A stretch of 64,000 nt of DNA from Diogma glabrata (Eukaryota; Arthropoda; Insecta; Diptera; Cylindrotomidae): assembly GCA_963693315.1 (NCBI GenBank), contig OY856188.1, positions 250,871,394-250,935,393 of the forward strand. Direction: 5' to 3'. The notes below the pieces were generated by a model. The model was not told the origin of the DNA, did no database searches, and was given only the letters and a program-made list of their open reading frames with translations. Of this stretch, positions 12,526-23,880 are shown one piece after another; the stretch's first letter is position 1, and each line of letters begins with the position of its first letter. Both the position numbers and the translations under genes were made by a program.

Positions 12526-12708
12526 TTGAGATAAAACATTTGTTACGGATCTTTCGCTTTTCAAAGCAATTTTTCATTCTATTCAATTGAATACATTAAT
12601 TTCCAGTGACTTATAACTCTACAGATATAGTTCAATTACATATATGATAAAATTATAAACAAATTTTTTGATTTCAAATCAATTTTTTGTTGAAAATAAA
12701 TAAAAAAG

Positions 12709-13423
12709 TCGGTCAAGTGCGGATATAATTCGCTCGTCGAGGGTTCCGTGTATATATTATTCTACGTTAATGGTTCTTCTCCAAACACAATTTTAGAAAT
12801 AAGCCAAAAACCGGTGCTTTCGGAAATTACAAAAAAAAATTGTTTTGCACTACAAAAAAATCACCTTTCATATGGCATGATCAAAAATAATTTTTTTTTT
12901 TTGATATTTCTACTCTGAACCCCCTCCAATTTTAATATGAAATTATAACAACCAAAACAAAATTTTTGTTTCGATTTAGCAAAATTCCTACACCCGTGAT
13001 TTTTTTTAAATTTTTTCTTTTGCGATGTTCGTAGATAAGGGGAAATCAAAAAAAAATAAACATTTTTGAAAATAAGTCGAAAACTGTGCTTGCGAAAATT
13101 ACAAGAAAAACTGTTTTGCACTACAAAAAAAATCACCTTTCATATGACACCGCATGATTTTCGATTTTTCTAAACCAAACTCGATTCCTTAAAAAAAACT
13201 TTTGTTTTACTATCTCCTTATATTTGTCCATAAAATATAGATAAAAACAAATATTTGAAATGTTTTTGTTATCAGTAGGCAGGCGTGAGAAACACATTTA
13301 ATTTAATTTCAAGTTGATAGCACTTATAGTTTGTAAGTAAATCGATAATGCAGAAATTCGGACGGACACCGAAGTCTCACCAATAGGGTACCGTTTTTAC
13401 TTTTTCAAAGTACGGAACCTTAA
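12709..13423 (+). repeat. Family B repeat, copy 2
   Basis: This has the same order as copy 1 and a longer 5' end: AAGTCGGTCAAGTGCGG precedes CGCTCGTCGAGGGTTCCGTG, and it closes with GTACCGTTTTTACTT and TACGGAACCTTA. The repeated internal units (CACTACAAAAAAATCACCTT twice) are present, but parts between them are shorter than in copy 1. An ORF on the minus strand (91 codons) lies across low-complexity A/T runs and is not a gene. Confidence 0.8.
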
Positions 13424-13849
13424 AGACGAAACAGCTATTTTCGCTCATTTAACCTATGGAATGTAATTCGAAGATTTCCGTGAGAAGTAGAAAGACTTGG
13501 ATCAGCATTTTTTTAAATTCCATCAATTCCATTCCATTTGTATATTATTACTATAATGGGATTACCAATTGTACCTATTGTTAAAAATTTAATTAAAACA
13601 ATTGTTTAGTCCTGGTTCAGTACGTAAGGCATAGGGTTACCGTTTAATTTATACAAGGAGCAATATTGTTTTTAATGAAAATTAAAATGAAATGTTCATT
13701 CCTGGTTATTCGCGTTCAAGACTACGTACAACCATTTCCTGGGTATTTATAATATTGACTTTTGGTTCATATGTCCATTAGATAAAGCTGTAAAAGTATT
13801 AGTAAGAGAACATTTTGATGGAGAACATTCTGCTTGTAATGAAATTATA
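13424..13849. other. Spacer without recognisable features
   Basis: No open frame, repeat or RNA signal that I can support. Confidence 0.4.
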
Positions 13850-14055
13850 TATTATTGATATTATTTATTATACTATGGATATTGTTCAACAATCGCCTGT
13901 GACATTGGCGCAACTAGTGTCTTATATTGTCTTATATTGAATAATTACTTATGATGTGATCAACTTTTGCCTGTACATTGGCGCAATTACTGCATAATAC
14001 TGAATTATTGTTTCGGTGCATGAATCACCTGTACCTTTGCGCTACTATTGTTATT
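13850..14055. repeat. Degenerate minisatellite, three units of ~65-72 bp
   Basis: Three blocks share the order CAA(C)/GAATC, then GCCTGT.ACATTGGCGCAA or a near match, then AGTGTCTTAT/ACTGCATAAT-like AT. The units begin near 13888, 13960 and 14020. There is no coding content. Confidence 0.6.
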
Positions 14056-14189
14056 TTAAATACTATAGGTTACTCAGTATAATTGGCTAGGGAGTAAGAG
14101 GATAAAAAGTGATATCAAACATAAACTAATGGAGTAAGTGAAATATTTAAATTTTTGGTTTAACATGTAATGAATACATATTAAAGCAG

Positions 14190-14440
14190 TGAGTGTGACG
14201 GTTTTGGTTCCTCCATCCTTAGGGGTCGTCTGAGTCCAAGTTTCTTACTTATTTAAATTCGTTCTCTAGTTAATGTTGTTCGAGTGCATTTCTACATTTG
14301 TACTGGGCTGGGGAAATACATGCTGGAATTCGCAAGATTAAAGCTAGTTGAAAATAACCTCGCAAGGCACGCAATTCTTGTAAAATTTCTGATAGTAATT
14401 CGTAATAGAATATCATGATGAGTGTTCATTAAAATGTTGC
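14190..14440. repeat. Family C repeat, copy 1
   Basis: It shares an ordered set of short blocks with 20630-20850: GGGGTC....GAGTCC, TTTAAATTC/TTTAATTCC, GTGCATTT..AC, CTCGCAAGGCAC against CTGCAAGACAC, and TTTCTGATAGTAA against TTCCTGTAAGTG. On the minus strand both copies can be read as weakly similar peptides (for example NLDSDDP and NRDSGDP), but both are broken by stops here. I do not recognise the family. It may be a decayed coding transposon segment. Confidence 0.45.
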
Positions 14441-17050
14441 TCAACAAATGAATTGTGTCGATTTTCATAAATTATTCAGACGATCCCGGATCATGGCAAG
14501 TTCCGTTTTGTGGTGGATAAAATGGAGAAGTCAAGTTTCTTTTAGTGGTGGAAAAAAAATTGTTTCTCGTCTGCCTTCACAAAATTATATCCAATTGGTG
14601 TTCATTATATAATGATTTAAATTCCACATGCACCATATTTAACGGATTACACTTAGTCTTATAAATGGTTAGATTGTTCGGATCCTTCCAAATTGGTAGT
14701 TGGAGGTGAAGAAAATATTTTTGTATGGATATAGCCAATATTTGATTATTCGACTAATGACACTAAGAAAATTAAAGTTCGTGTTCAATTCAAAAATTTG
14801 CTCATCAGAAAAAATACAACGAGCTTTCATATCCCAATGTATTGGTATTGATAATTTGAAAGCGAAAATTCAACGATATCCCTAAGTATCGAAGTACCAC
14901 AATAGTGGCTTTGCATGGAAAGAGTGAGTCAGCGGAAAAGATTACCAAGGGTTTGGTCAAACTGAATGACTTAAAACGCAGCAAAGTGTAATAATTTTGC
15001 TAAATTGTAGTAGAAATATTAATTTTTAGTGAGAATTACTAATAAGTGTACTTAAGGATTAATCGGTGCTGGCAGAAAATTCTAGTAATCTGAAAGTTTT
15101 TTGATGAAATCTGTCACGAAGAATTTGTGTTCCTCGTCCAGCAAAAAATTGTATGTGCTTTTCATAATTCATATTGCTTATCTGTTGTTTACTTATACAA
15201 TCATATTTCAACCTCATTTCAAAACATCAATATTAGTTTTAACAAGAACACAATACAAGCATAAGTTAACACTTACTTGCCAGACCGACCTCCTAGCATA
15301 CTCCAAACTTAAATATGCCTACCTCAAGGTGCAAAATAACTTAATTTTACAAAAACATTAAAACAAAAATTATCCTTACTCATAAAAAAGGAGTTCGCTC
15401 CAGGTTTGTTCAAATATTCTTTGTAATAATCATATAATTAACAAATCCTTTTTTTCATCAAATCCTGAAAAAGGTGAAATTTAAATCGTTGTTTAACGTT
15501 AATCGACAGATTACGCTTAAATAAATGAAATTCGGATTAATAATACCAAACAGCCCAACATAAAATAGCAAACATACCTCTATGTATACACATGTACCTT
15601 CAACAAAAATAATTTTGTTTTATTTCATTTTACCTTTTTTCTATTCGCGAAATCATGTACATACGCCCGCAGCCCTTTTTTTAACAAACGAGAAAAAAAA
15701 TCCAAACATTTTGATTTGATTTAGATTAAAAAGGTATTTAACGTAATTTATTTTTATTTGAAATAATTTTTTTGCACTTTTTGTATTCCTCCTTTTTTTT
15801 ATGGAGCACCACCGGTTGATGAAAAAAAAAATTAAAGATGATATTAAAAGTGATTGAATGTGCACGTAAAGCTAATTTCTTTTTCCTATGAAAAAGATTA
15901 ATTTTATGACTCAAATGAAAATGCAGCTGCCCGCACTAACAAATAAGTATTAATGTTTGTTATTGGCGGAATTTTATCCTTTTTCTTAATTTGGGTTTGT
16001 TGTTTTTTTTTTGTTGAAAAATTCAAACTGAATCGCTTTGTTGTTGGATTCTTGTTAAAGGACTTCAATCGATCATTATCGTAATTTAAAAAAAAAATCG
16101 AACAAATTTTGTGTATTCAATTTTTTAACGTTTTTTTTTTTGGTATTAGAAAACCATCGAAATTTAACTATTCATTTCGACAGACTAGAAACTAATCTGT
16201 AGAAAATAATAATAACAAATTGATATGAATTAATATATTAGTGACGCGTTAACCAACTTGCAAAAATTGTTATGCACTTCACATATACATATGTATAGTG
16301 CATAAAAAAGATTTATAGAATTCATGCTGTTCAAATGTCATGGGATTATTAAAATCTAAATATTTCGAATTTCAACTGAATGTAAAACACAACAAAAAAA
16401 AAAGAATAAAAATAAACATCCTTTGTAAAATTGACAAAATAAAAAAACTCGACCACGACCTTTTAAAAAAATTTAAAATTCTAAGAAAAAACCAAACACT
16501 AGAAAAACTTTTTTTTTCGTATTCATACACACAAAAAAAATATTCGTTGTGATTTTTTAAACAGAAACAGGCGACAAATTAGGCGATTTCCATGAATAAA
16601 ATAAATGAATAATACAGTTGCTAGAAAAATATAATTTAAGTTTATTGTAAAGAATTAAGAGTAATTTTCAAGGATAGATATTACATGAGTCCACTTTGGC
16701 TATTTCCAAATAATTCGCTTTTATAAACGAGCTTTGTTTTTCAACTCATGTTTACCTAATCTTTGAATTACTAATAACAAGGATTTCACTAGAAACCTTA
16801 ACAGCAGTTTAGAAAATATTGTGTGCTTGAATATTGTAAAAAATTGAGTTACTTTGTTCAATATGAGCAGAAAGCTAATAAGTTCCTCCTCGTAAATATC
16901 TAGATCATGTATCAAAGTTTTATTAAAACTGAGTCCGAAAAAGTTTATTTGACTGGAAGTGACAACCCGAAAGTTGATTCACCGAATAGTTTTAATTTCT
17001 ATTAAGTACGGCATATATATGTCTGCGAGAAACCAAACCGAACCAAAATC
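14441..17050. other. AT-rich spacer
   Basis: There are several short frames (14700-14885, 15101-15361, 15653-15865, 16340-16552), all with Lys/Asn/Ile/Phe-heavy composition and no motif. I see no host gene. The palindrome ATACATATGTAT lies at about 16290. Confidence 0.45.
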
Positions 17051-17775
17051 CAGTGGCGGATTTCTAAATAGGCTAGCTAGGCTGTAGCCTACGGCGGCAA
17101 ATTTTTGTGCGGAAAGTTTTAAAAATATATACACTTTTCAAAACAGAAAATTTTTTGCGACGACGAGAGCCGCCCGCCACTATAAACAGAGTATCCAGTT
17201 TAAATCAATCAAATTCGCAGAATTTCTTCTCTCTATACTCGAAACATAGCGGCGCGGCGGCGTGCTCTCAAAAGTTCAGTATGATATTATTTATAAATAT
17301 AATATTGTTACGTTCTTCCCCATTCCTTCGAATTGGCCCAACTCACAATTCGATAAACGCAATTTCCAAATCCCCTTCTTAATTAATTTCTCGATTATTC
17401 TAGGAAAAACTAAGAAAGATCCAGAATAGAAATCTACGTTATTATATATTTATAATATTTATAAAATATGTTATTTTATTTAAGTTTTATATTTTGTTGA
17501 AATGAAATTTTTATTGCATTTTATTTGATTTTAATAAACGTTTGTATTATTTTCGTATTTTGTATTTTATTAATTATTTTTGCCAGATTTACACGTTTCT
17601 CATTAAAAGTGTAATTTTAAAGTACTTGTAAATAACGTGACCTTGAAATTTCGAAAAAAAATTCGCCTACGGCGCGCTTTTTTGGTCGCTGCGCTCACAC
17701 TTGATAATTTTTTTAAATATATTAGGCGGCGATATAAATTAGCCTATAGGCGGCACATTTGTAAATCCGCCACTG
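17051..17775. mobile_element. Non-autonomous hAT-type element, 725 bp, with 8-bp target duplication
   Basis: The element starts CAGTGGCGGATTT and ends AAATCCGCCACTG, a 13-bp perfect inverted repeat. Subterminal inverted similarity continues around GGCTA...GCCTA and GGCGGCA/TGCCGCC. The flanks are CCAAAATC (17043-17050) and TCAAAATC (17776-17783), an 8-bp duplication with one mismatch, as hAT transposases make. CAGTGGCGGAT is also a typical hAT-like terminus. The interior has no transposase domain, so it must have been moved in trans. Confidence 0.85.
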
Positions 17776-17954
17776 TCAAAATCGCTAAATGTATGCAAAA
17801 AAAACATAAAAGTATGTTAAAAAAATTTATTGCGGTAACAAAAAACCGACATTTGCGATGTGGAATTAGTGAAAACTTTACACAAAACTTTATGTATCAA
17901 TAAAATTCCAACCATGTTGCTTGGCAGATGCTTACTAATTTGCTCAATATCACC

Positions 17955-18018
17955 ATAGACAAATAATAATATAAGACAATCAAAGCTGAACAAAATTTAT
18001 ATATTATTATTTGTCTAT
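17955..18018. repeat. Hairpin-forming inverted repeat
   Basis: ATAGACAAATAATAATATA at 17955-17973 is repeated exactly inverted at 18000-18018, with ATATCA extending each arm after a small mismatch and a 26-bp loop between. It may be a tiny MITE or a simple palindrome. Confidence 0.7.
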
Positions 18019-18460
18019 GATATCACCCACAATGTCTTCTTTAACGAAGAGTGTAGTATGCAAACAAGCATAAAAAGTAAAAATATGCATGGTGGACTCC
18101 ACTTCGCTCCGTTTACTATAACCAGACCATTTTATTAAAATTGACCTAAAAAAGATTAGCAGTATTGCGAAAAAGAGCTAATTAAAAATTAACCGGAAGT
18201 GATAAACCGGAAGTAAGAATGAAGAGCTTTGAGCAACCGCAAAAGCTTTTGTCCCCAGTTTTATCAAACTCAACTGACAGGAGTTTAGTTGTTGAAGTTT
18301 AAACTTCTTGGAAGACCCTTTATTTGTTTTTTCACTCCTTAAAATTTTATTCACAAGTTAAAATTTTTTTAATTTTTATTTCTTTCTTATTTTTAAGAGT
18401 GAAATTTTAGCTTTTTTTCAAACAGTTGGCAAATATTTGATTTTATCTGTATTTTATAAA
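18019..18460. other. Spacer with small palindrome
   Basis: It contains the perfect 14-bp palindrome GAAGTTTAAACTTC near 18295 and a short local duplication AACCGGAAGTGAT/AACCGGAAGTAAG near 18195. No gene is seen. Confidence 0.45.
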
Positions 18461-19795
18461 CTTAGATAAGAAGATAGTAAAACAAAAGATTTTTTAAGGA
18501 ATCGAGTTTGATTTAGAAAAATCGAAAAACATTGAAATATTTAAAAAATTCAATAAATCATCGACTGCTTAGTTTTAAAGTTATTACCTAAAACGTGAGT
18601 TTGTTTTCCTGTCCTTCTCACCACCCTCTCCCGAACATTGAAAATTACAAAAGAAAAAATTTGAAAAACCTCACGGTTACAGGAAATGTTGTGAAGATTA
18701 ACAGGCCCATAGAATAACATAAAAAGATATGGCTTAGGTTTTTAGTAATGGCCAGAATGCTTTTTAATCTCTTGAGGAGGGTACTCACATAATGGACCAG
18801 CCAGGTCCACTCGCCCGGAACCTGGGCACTGAAATTAATCAACAAATTCACCTGGACATTTTTTTTTGCCTTCTTGTAAGCGATATAACTCGTAAATAAT
18901 GCAGTTTAGAATACTAGTGCCATGGAACTTTCTAATTACTTAAATGTTTTTCTATAACTTAACATAAAAAAAAGGAACATAGCTCGGTCCCAAATCATGT
19001 TAGAGAGGTCTATTTTTTAAATCTTTGGTTTTCTAACCACGTTGCAAATTTTAAAACCGTATCTCGTTAAGTTGAAAATTTGTTGAAAAATTTAATTTTG
19101 CATGACTAAGGAATTTTCACCGTTTTTTTGAACCGCTGTAATTGTTGTTAATATTGAATATGGGTATAAGTAACAAAATTGCTAATTAACGCTGACATTA
19201 CACCCTTTCGATTCCCGTCAAACAGATTGCGATCGGATGCAAACCTTGCGTCCCGCCCAAAGTTAACAACTTTTTTTCAGACATTAAGTGCAAAATGGAA
19301 TTGTGCAAGAGCTATTAAATCGAATGGAACGTTTCAAAGCTTATTTTTTTCGTTGAGGTTTCAGCTACAAGATAAAGGGTCAATTATATTATAAACAATT
19401 ATTTGCACTTCAGTCCCCAGGTTCCGGGCGAGTGGACTCGGCAGCTCCATTATGTGAGTACCCTCCCCCAGTTTTTAAAAATGCTTCTGACCTGTAACCG
19501 ACAACACGTACAATCCGTAATTCTAAGGTCCCATAAACACAAACTGCAGTTTTCGACTTATTTTCGAAAATGTGATTTTTTTCCCCAAATTTCGAAAAAA
19601 CTTTATTTCTGATCTTCATAAGTAGGGTGTCATATGAAAGGACAATTTTTTCAAATCCAAAACAATTTTTTTTGTAAATTGCTAAAGTGCCGTTTTTTAT
19701 TTATTTTATACAATTGTGTTGTTAAAAGAACTATTCTGGTATAATATTATATACACGGCATGCTTGGCGAGCGAGTTATATTTGCTTTTGTCCGA
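18461..19795 (-). repeat. Family B repeat, copy 3 (inverted, interrupted)
   Basis: Read on the minus strand, 19795-19530 gives the family's 5' part (AGTCGGACAAAAGC, CTCGCTCGCCAAG, CCGTGTATATAATATTATACC, then CCTTTCATATGACACCCTAC), and 18690-18461 gives the 3' part (CTCCCGAACATTG inverse, TTTTTCTAAATCAAACTCG, ATCTTCTTATCT). The AGGGTTCCGT 3' terminus is missing. The centre is occupied by an inverted-repeat unit (18774-19469). The copy is more diverged than copies 1 and 2. Confidence 0.7.
18774..19469. mobile_element. Inverted-repeat element nested in family B copy 3
   Basis: The arms at 18774-18834 and 19407-19469 are inverted copies, sharing GAGGGTACTCACATAATGGA, GTCCACTCGCCCGGAACC and TGGG.ACTGAA. 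Weaker inverted similarity runs on outward for some tens of bases (GGCCAGAATGC against GGTCAGAAGCA; CCATAGAATAAC against CCTTAGAATTAC). The ~570-bp centre has no recognised coding domain. This fits a long-TIR non-autonomous element, but the outer boundary and target duplication could not be fixed. Confidence 0.65.
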
Positions 19796-20448
19796 CTATT
19801 TTTTTTTCATTTCATACAGAGATAGAAAATTAATACTTTTTGTATTTGTAACAATACATGAATAATTGAACAAAACGTTGAGACAAATAATTAACTTAGT
19901 TAAGAAGCTGTTTAGCCCGTAAAAACTCATTTGTATAAACAACTGTATTATATATGCATCAACACGATCAATACAACTTATCGTTTTTTTCTGATATTTT
20001 TTTGTTAAACCCTGCTCGCAATGATATTTTTTTTCGATTGCTGACTCATTTTGTGATTTTGTTGATGCATAAAATTTGTTTATATATTTACTTGGATATT
20101 TGTTTTTGGAAGTCAGTTGGTCAAGGAATAACTAGGGTTTAAAAATTTGAAAAATTTTGGTAATCAAATTATAGTAAAATGAAACTGTTTAGTTATATTA
20201 GTAAAATTATATGTAGACATTTTTCTTTTAAAATAAAAAAAGATTGTTAATTGTTTGATTTGTGATCAATTAATTTGATAAATTGTATTTACAGTATGAA
20301 GAAAAATAAAACAAAAATTATTACAAATCGTGTAAGATTAAAATCTAAAACTAGAATCGTTAGCTTTCGTTTCTAGAATCGTTAAATCATGTTAACTTTC
20401 GTGTCGTAGCTGTGCATATAATTGAAAGCCTCTCAGAAGAAGACCTTC
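19796..20448. other. AT-rich spacer
   Basis: No gene or repeat boundary supported. Confidence 0.4.
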
Positions 20449-20562
20449 ATATATATAAATAAAAGGCCGAACATCTAGTATCAATATTTGTTATTTTAAA
20501 TTAAGTACTAGATTAAATTAATTAGGCATGAAGAGTTGGATCTGGAACAAATTCTTAGGTGA
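20449..20562 (+). promoter_or_regulatory. Possible promoter and short first coding exon
   Basis: TATATATAAATAAAAGG (about 20451) is a strong TATA-like box. About 30 bp on is TATCAATA, a plausible initiator, and ATG follows at 20528. The frame reads ten codons (MKSWIWNKFL) and then TTAG|GTGAGT, a consensus splice donor. Short first exons like this occur in insect genes. I cannot find a convincing second exon, the peptide is too short to test, and AT-rich DNA yields TATA boxes by chance, so this is a weak call. Confidence 0.2.
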
Positions 20563-20629
20563 GTGAAACCATTATCTAATATTTGTTAAATGTAATAATT
20601 GTAGTTATATAATTGTGTGTGTGATGATT

Positions 20630-20850
20630 GAGCTTTCTTCGTTCTTTGGGGTCACCAGAGTCCCTATTCTTCGCTTGTTTAATTCCGTTTACACAGTCTC
20701 CTTTGTGTGCATTTTTACTGAATTGGAAGATATTTAGATACTTCTCGGACACACATGGATGGAGCTCGTCGGAAAAAAACTCTGCAAGACACAAAGTCTT
20801 CCGTTTGCTTCCTGTAAGTGAAATGTTTATGATATCTTCACGTTTCAAGA
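20630..20850. repeat. Family C repeat, copy 2
   Basis: This is the partner of 14190-14440 (see there). The minus strand keeps a 90-codon open frame (20848-20576) containing the peptide KRKTLCLAEFFSDELHPC. The adjoining minus-strand frame at 21030-20845 is also open. I do not recognise either peptide. The composition is more protein-like than most frames here, so a decayed gene or transposon segment on the minus strand is possible. Confidence 0.4.
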
Positions 20851-22689
20851 CCTCTTGAAGCTATGTAGACTATTTTTAGCTGGTAGTCTGAATTTTTGAA
20901 TATGTGCTTTTTTTGCTTTACATAGGAAGATGGAAATTTTCAAGAAAGCATTTAAAAATCTGCATTTTAAAACGACACCAGGTTTTACCGAAAAAGCATA
21001 TCCCTTTATGGTGTCCTGTTCTGTTCCCACAGTACCATAAATGAAAGCATCCCTGCACAGGGCAGGCTGGAGTTATTAACTCACTTGTTTTTTTTATAAT
21101 TATTATATTTTTTAAAAGAAGTCATGTTGGTCACTCGGCAGTTGGTTGATCGCTCGGCGTTGATGAACTTTCAATGTCACTATGTCGATTCGCATCCTGC
21201 TTACAACATCTGAAACCGTACGAATTGGAAAGCATATTCGTACCGATATCAGTCTGAAAGCTAAGGGAATTCCGCTAACGTTAGACGACGTTCTAGTAGC
21301 TAGTACCTAGATCAGCCTGCGTACAAGAGTATAGAAGTTTATCATTCGCCAGTAGATTTATTATCGGTTGTTTCGGTTAATCAATGTTCTGCATCAGTTT
21401 TGCAAATGGTGATCCTAATCACCATAAAACTCAGCCTGTGATCTAAGATGACTTCCTTGTTTGGCTAGCTGAAGTCCGGCGTTGTTGAGTCATAATCTTA
21501 AACAATTGACTGGCTACAATTATAGACAACATCTTGCCTCAGCTATGAGACTATTACTACAACTATGGGAATATCATATGCATAGCCATCTATTGTAGTT
21601 TCTGGTAATGTTTTGTAACGTTCGCTATATTCGCCTAAACAATAATAAAACCAATTCGTATTCTTTTTCTAATTCAATAAAAATTTATTTCAATAATTTC
21701 AGTTCATTTTTACATTAATAATAATTTTAAAATTTTCAACGGCCAGTTCCATTTCGAATATACTCAAAAAAATAAACGAACGCACCAATTTTATTTTCAT
21801 TTCTAACGAACAGATGTCGTTACTCAATTTTTGCTGAATCTTCGTGTTGCACGATTTTCATTAGAAGATGTCAAAGAAAAAATCACATTTTTTGTTTAAT
21901 CAGTTTCGATGTTAAAAATTTGATTTAAAAAAATTTCATTCCGATTTTTGTCATTAAAAGTTAACGATCGAACTTAAAACCATAAAGATTTATTATTTCT
22001 TTTGATTATTTTTGTGGAAAAAGCGACTAAAGAATAAGAAATATAATTTTCATAAAAAGCATTTATATAATAAATAAAATAAATATACATGTGATTATAA
22101 CTCCAATTTTTGTGAAGAATCTTCTTTTTCTGCTAATATAAATGCAAACTGTGTGACGTCGAATTGGTTTTTTTGTGAAGAATCTTCCTTTTTTTTTGCT
22201 AATATAAATGCAAACTGTGTGACGTCGAATTGGTTTTTTTTTTGTAACTCCAGCAATGGAGGATATTACAATTATCAAGTGTGATATCATTGTCTGAAAG
22301 AGAAACGATCTAATGTTATTGTATGATGTAGTATCGGAATCTAAGAGAACGGTGGACTATTCAAGGAAAAAATATACAGATGATAGCCATTAATTATTGG
22401 ATGTGCAAAAAGAAAAGCATCAACTGGATTGGTTGAGTAAAACTAAAGGAAAATATGTGTTGTACGGGATTCTGGGGAACAATTTCGGATTTCATCAGTC
22501 TCAACGATCTTTAAGATAAGTTTCTATTTTTATATAATTAATGTTACTAAATTATATTATTCTTTGTATTCTTGGTAGTCCTATGCAATGATAGGTTAAG
22601 TAGTTCCCTGTTAAGAGATTCCCAAATTTAGGATTCGTGTGGGGACAAACCGCATCCCGTGTATATTTTTCTCTAATATATATATTTTG
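20851..22689. other. Unassigned region; 63-bp tandem duplication at 22.11-22.24 kb
   Basis: From 21100 to 21600 the base composition is more balanced than in its surroundings, but all frames are broken and no domain is recognised; it may be an old coding element. At 22111-22236 a unit with TGTGAAGAATCTTC, GCTAATATAAATGCAAACTG and TGTGACGTCGAATTGG is repeated twice, 63 bp apart. Nothing else can be supported. Confidence 0.45.
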
Positions 22690-23880
22690 TTAGCAAAAGT
22701 CCAAGCCATTATACAGTGGCAGAACAGTTTGAACATTGAGGATACTGTTATACACGACGTTCCATAGCAGTTGTCTCAGAACAGATCCTTGAGGTACACC
22801 TCCTGTGATGCTATAAGTCTTAGGCCCGGCATTGTTCTTAGGCCCGCCAACGCTTTCTGCTCTATGTTACAAACTGAGTTCTAGAGAACTCACGTTCGGG
22901 TGCCGAACACTGCTCAAGCCAGCTACAAACCGGCTATTCAAGAACTTTACCTGCTCTGTCAAGCATACTAGTTGATACGAAAACGGGGTTTTATAGCCGT
23001 TTAGAATCAGTACCAGTAGACAGCATTCTTTGACAAGCAGTTTAACTGTTACCGAAAGTGACCTGATTTTTAGGTATTGTCTTCTTTATAACGATGTTTG
23101 AGTACCATCCATTCCAGACGAGCTACTTGTAGTTATTCTTGATGCTGCTAGAAAAACCTCGTCAGAGGTGATAGAGGAAATATTTCTATCTTTTAGTAGC
23201 ATCACTCGAGGGGTCAAAAAGTCTTAATGTTCAAGGCAAGAAACCAGACACTATCTTAGTCAGATTTTCAGATACACTTGCACGACAGCTTGTATACCCT
23301 TAATTCTGGAGATTATAATTATAAACGGAAATTATAAACGCACTGCTCGCGGGTTGCAGTACCTTGTCTTCTAATAGCTTGAACGAATGCTTCTTACTAT
23401 ATGCAATTGCATTTTGAAGTTGCTTGCGCTTCGTTTTTATCTCCAAAAGGAACTGTTCTAAAGAAGCGTCGATTTTTCAACGAGTACATTCTCGACGTAG
23501 TTTGAGGCAGTCTTGTCGTAGATTCCCAGCAGTTTCGACTCACCAAAATATCGGGAATCATCCATTACGTTTTTCTTTGTGAAGAATTGATTTTTATGAA
23601 GGATTTTTGTAATAAATCTTAGAAAATGGGTTGCGCCATCCACTACATCGATTTTTGGGACTTCCATGCTATTTATCATACGGTCTAGCATGTCCATGTT
23701 CCGCTCTTTCACGTTACATCCTCTTTTCTGAGCTTTCCATGTCGCTCGGACAAGTAAGAATTCACTCGATGTCCGGATTCCGTAAAACAGTGCTCGATGA
23801 GCACTGTGGTTGTACACTTCAGACACTTTTCTATGCATTCCTTTGGAAAGAACCCTACTCGCAAACCTGATAACATCGTT
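22690..23880 (-). pseudogene. Decayed R1-type LINE (ORF2 linker and reverse transcriptase)
   Basis: Reading the minus strand from about 23880 down, the frames shift repeatedly but give an ordered series typical of R1-clade ORF2. First comes a linker peptide (KTKRKQLQNAIAYSKK near 23430), then DEVFLAASRI....SSSSGMDG near 23165, MLDRAGKVLE near 22960, and the RT motif ITGGVPQGSV followed by LLWNVVYN near 22800-22740. The segment between MLDRAGKVLE and GVPQGSV is much shorter than normal, so an internal deletion is likely. The YADD box, the endonuclease domain and the 3' end are missing. Stops and frameshifts make it non-functional. The longest open piece is 23838-23458 (126 codons). Assignment to R1 rather than a neighbouring clade rests on motif style. 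Confidence 0.7.

Noticed and set aside
21100..21600. Balanced-composition stretch as a gene
   Set aside because: All six frames are broken and no family could be recognised; listed only as unassigned.
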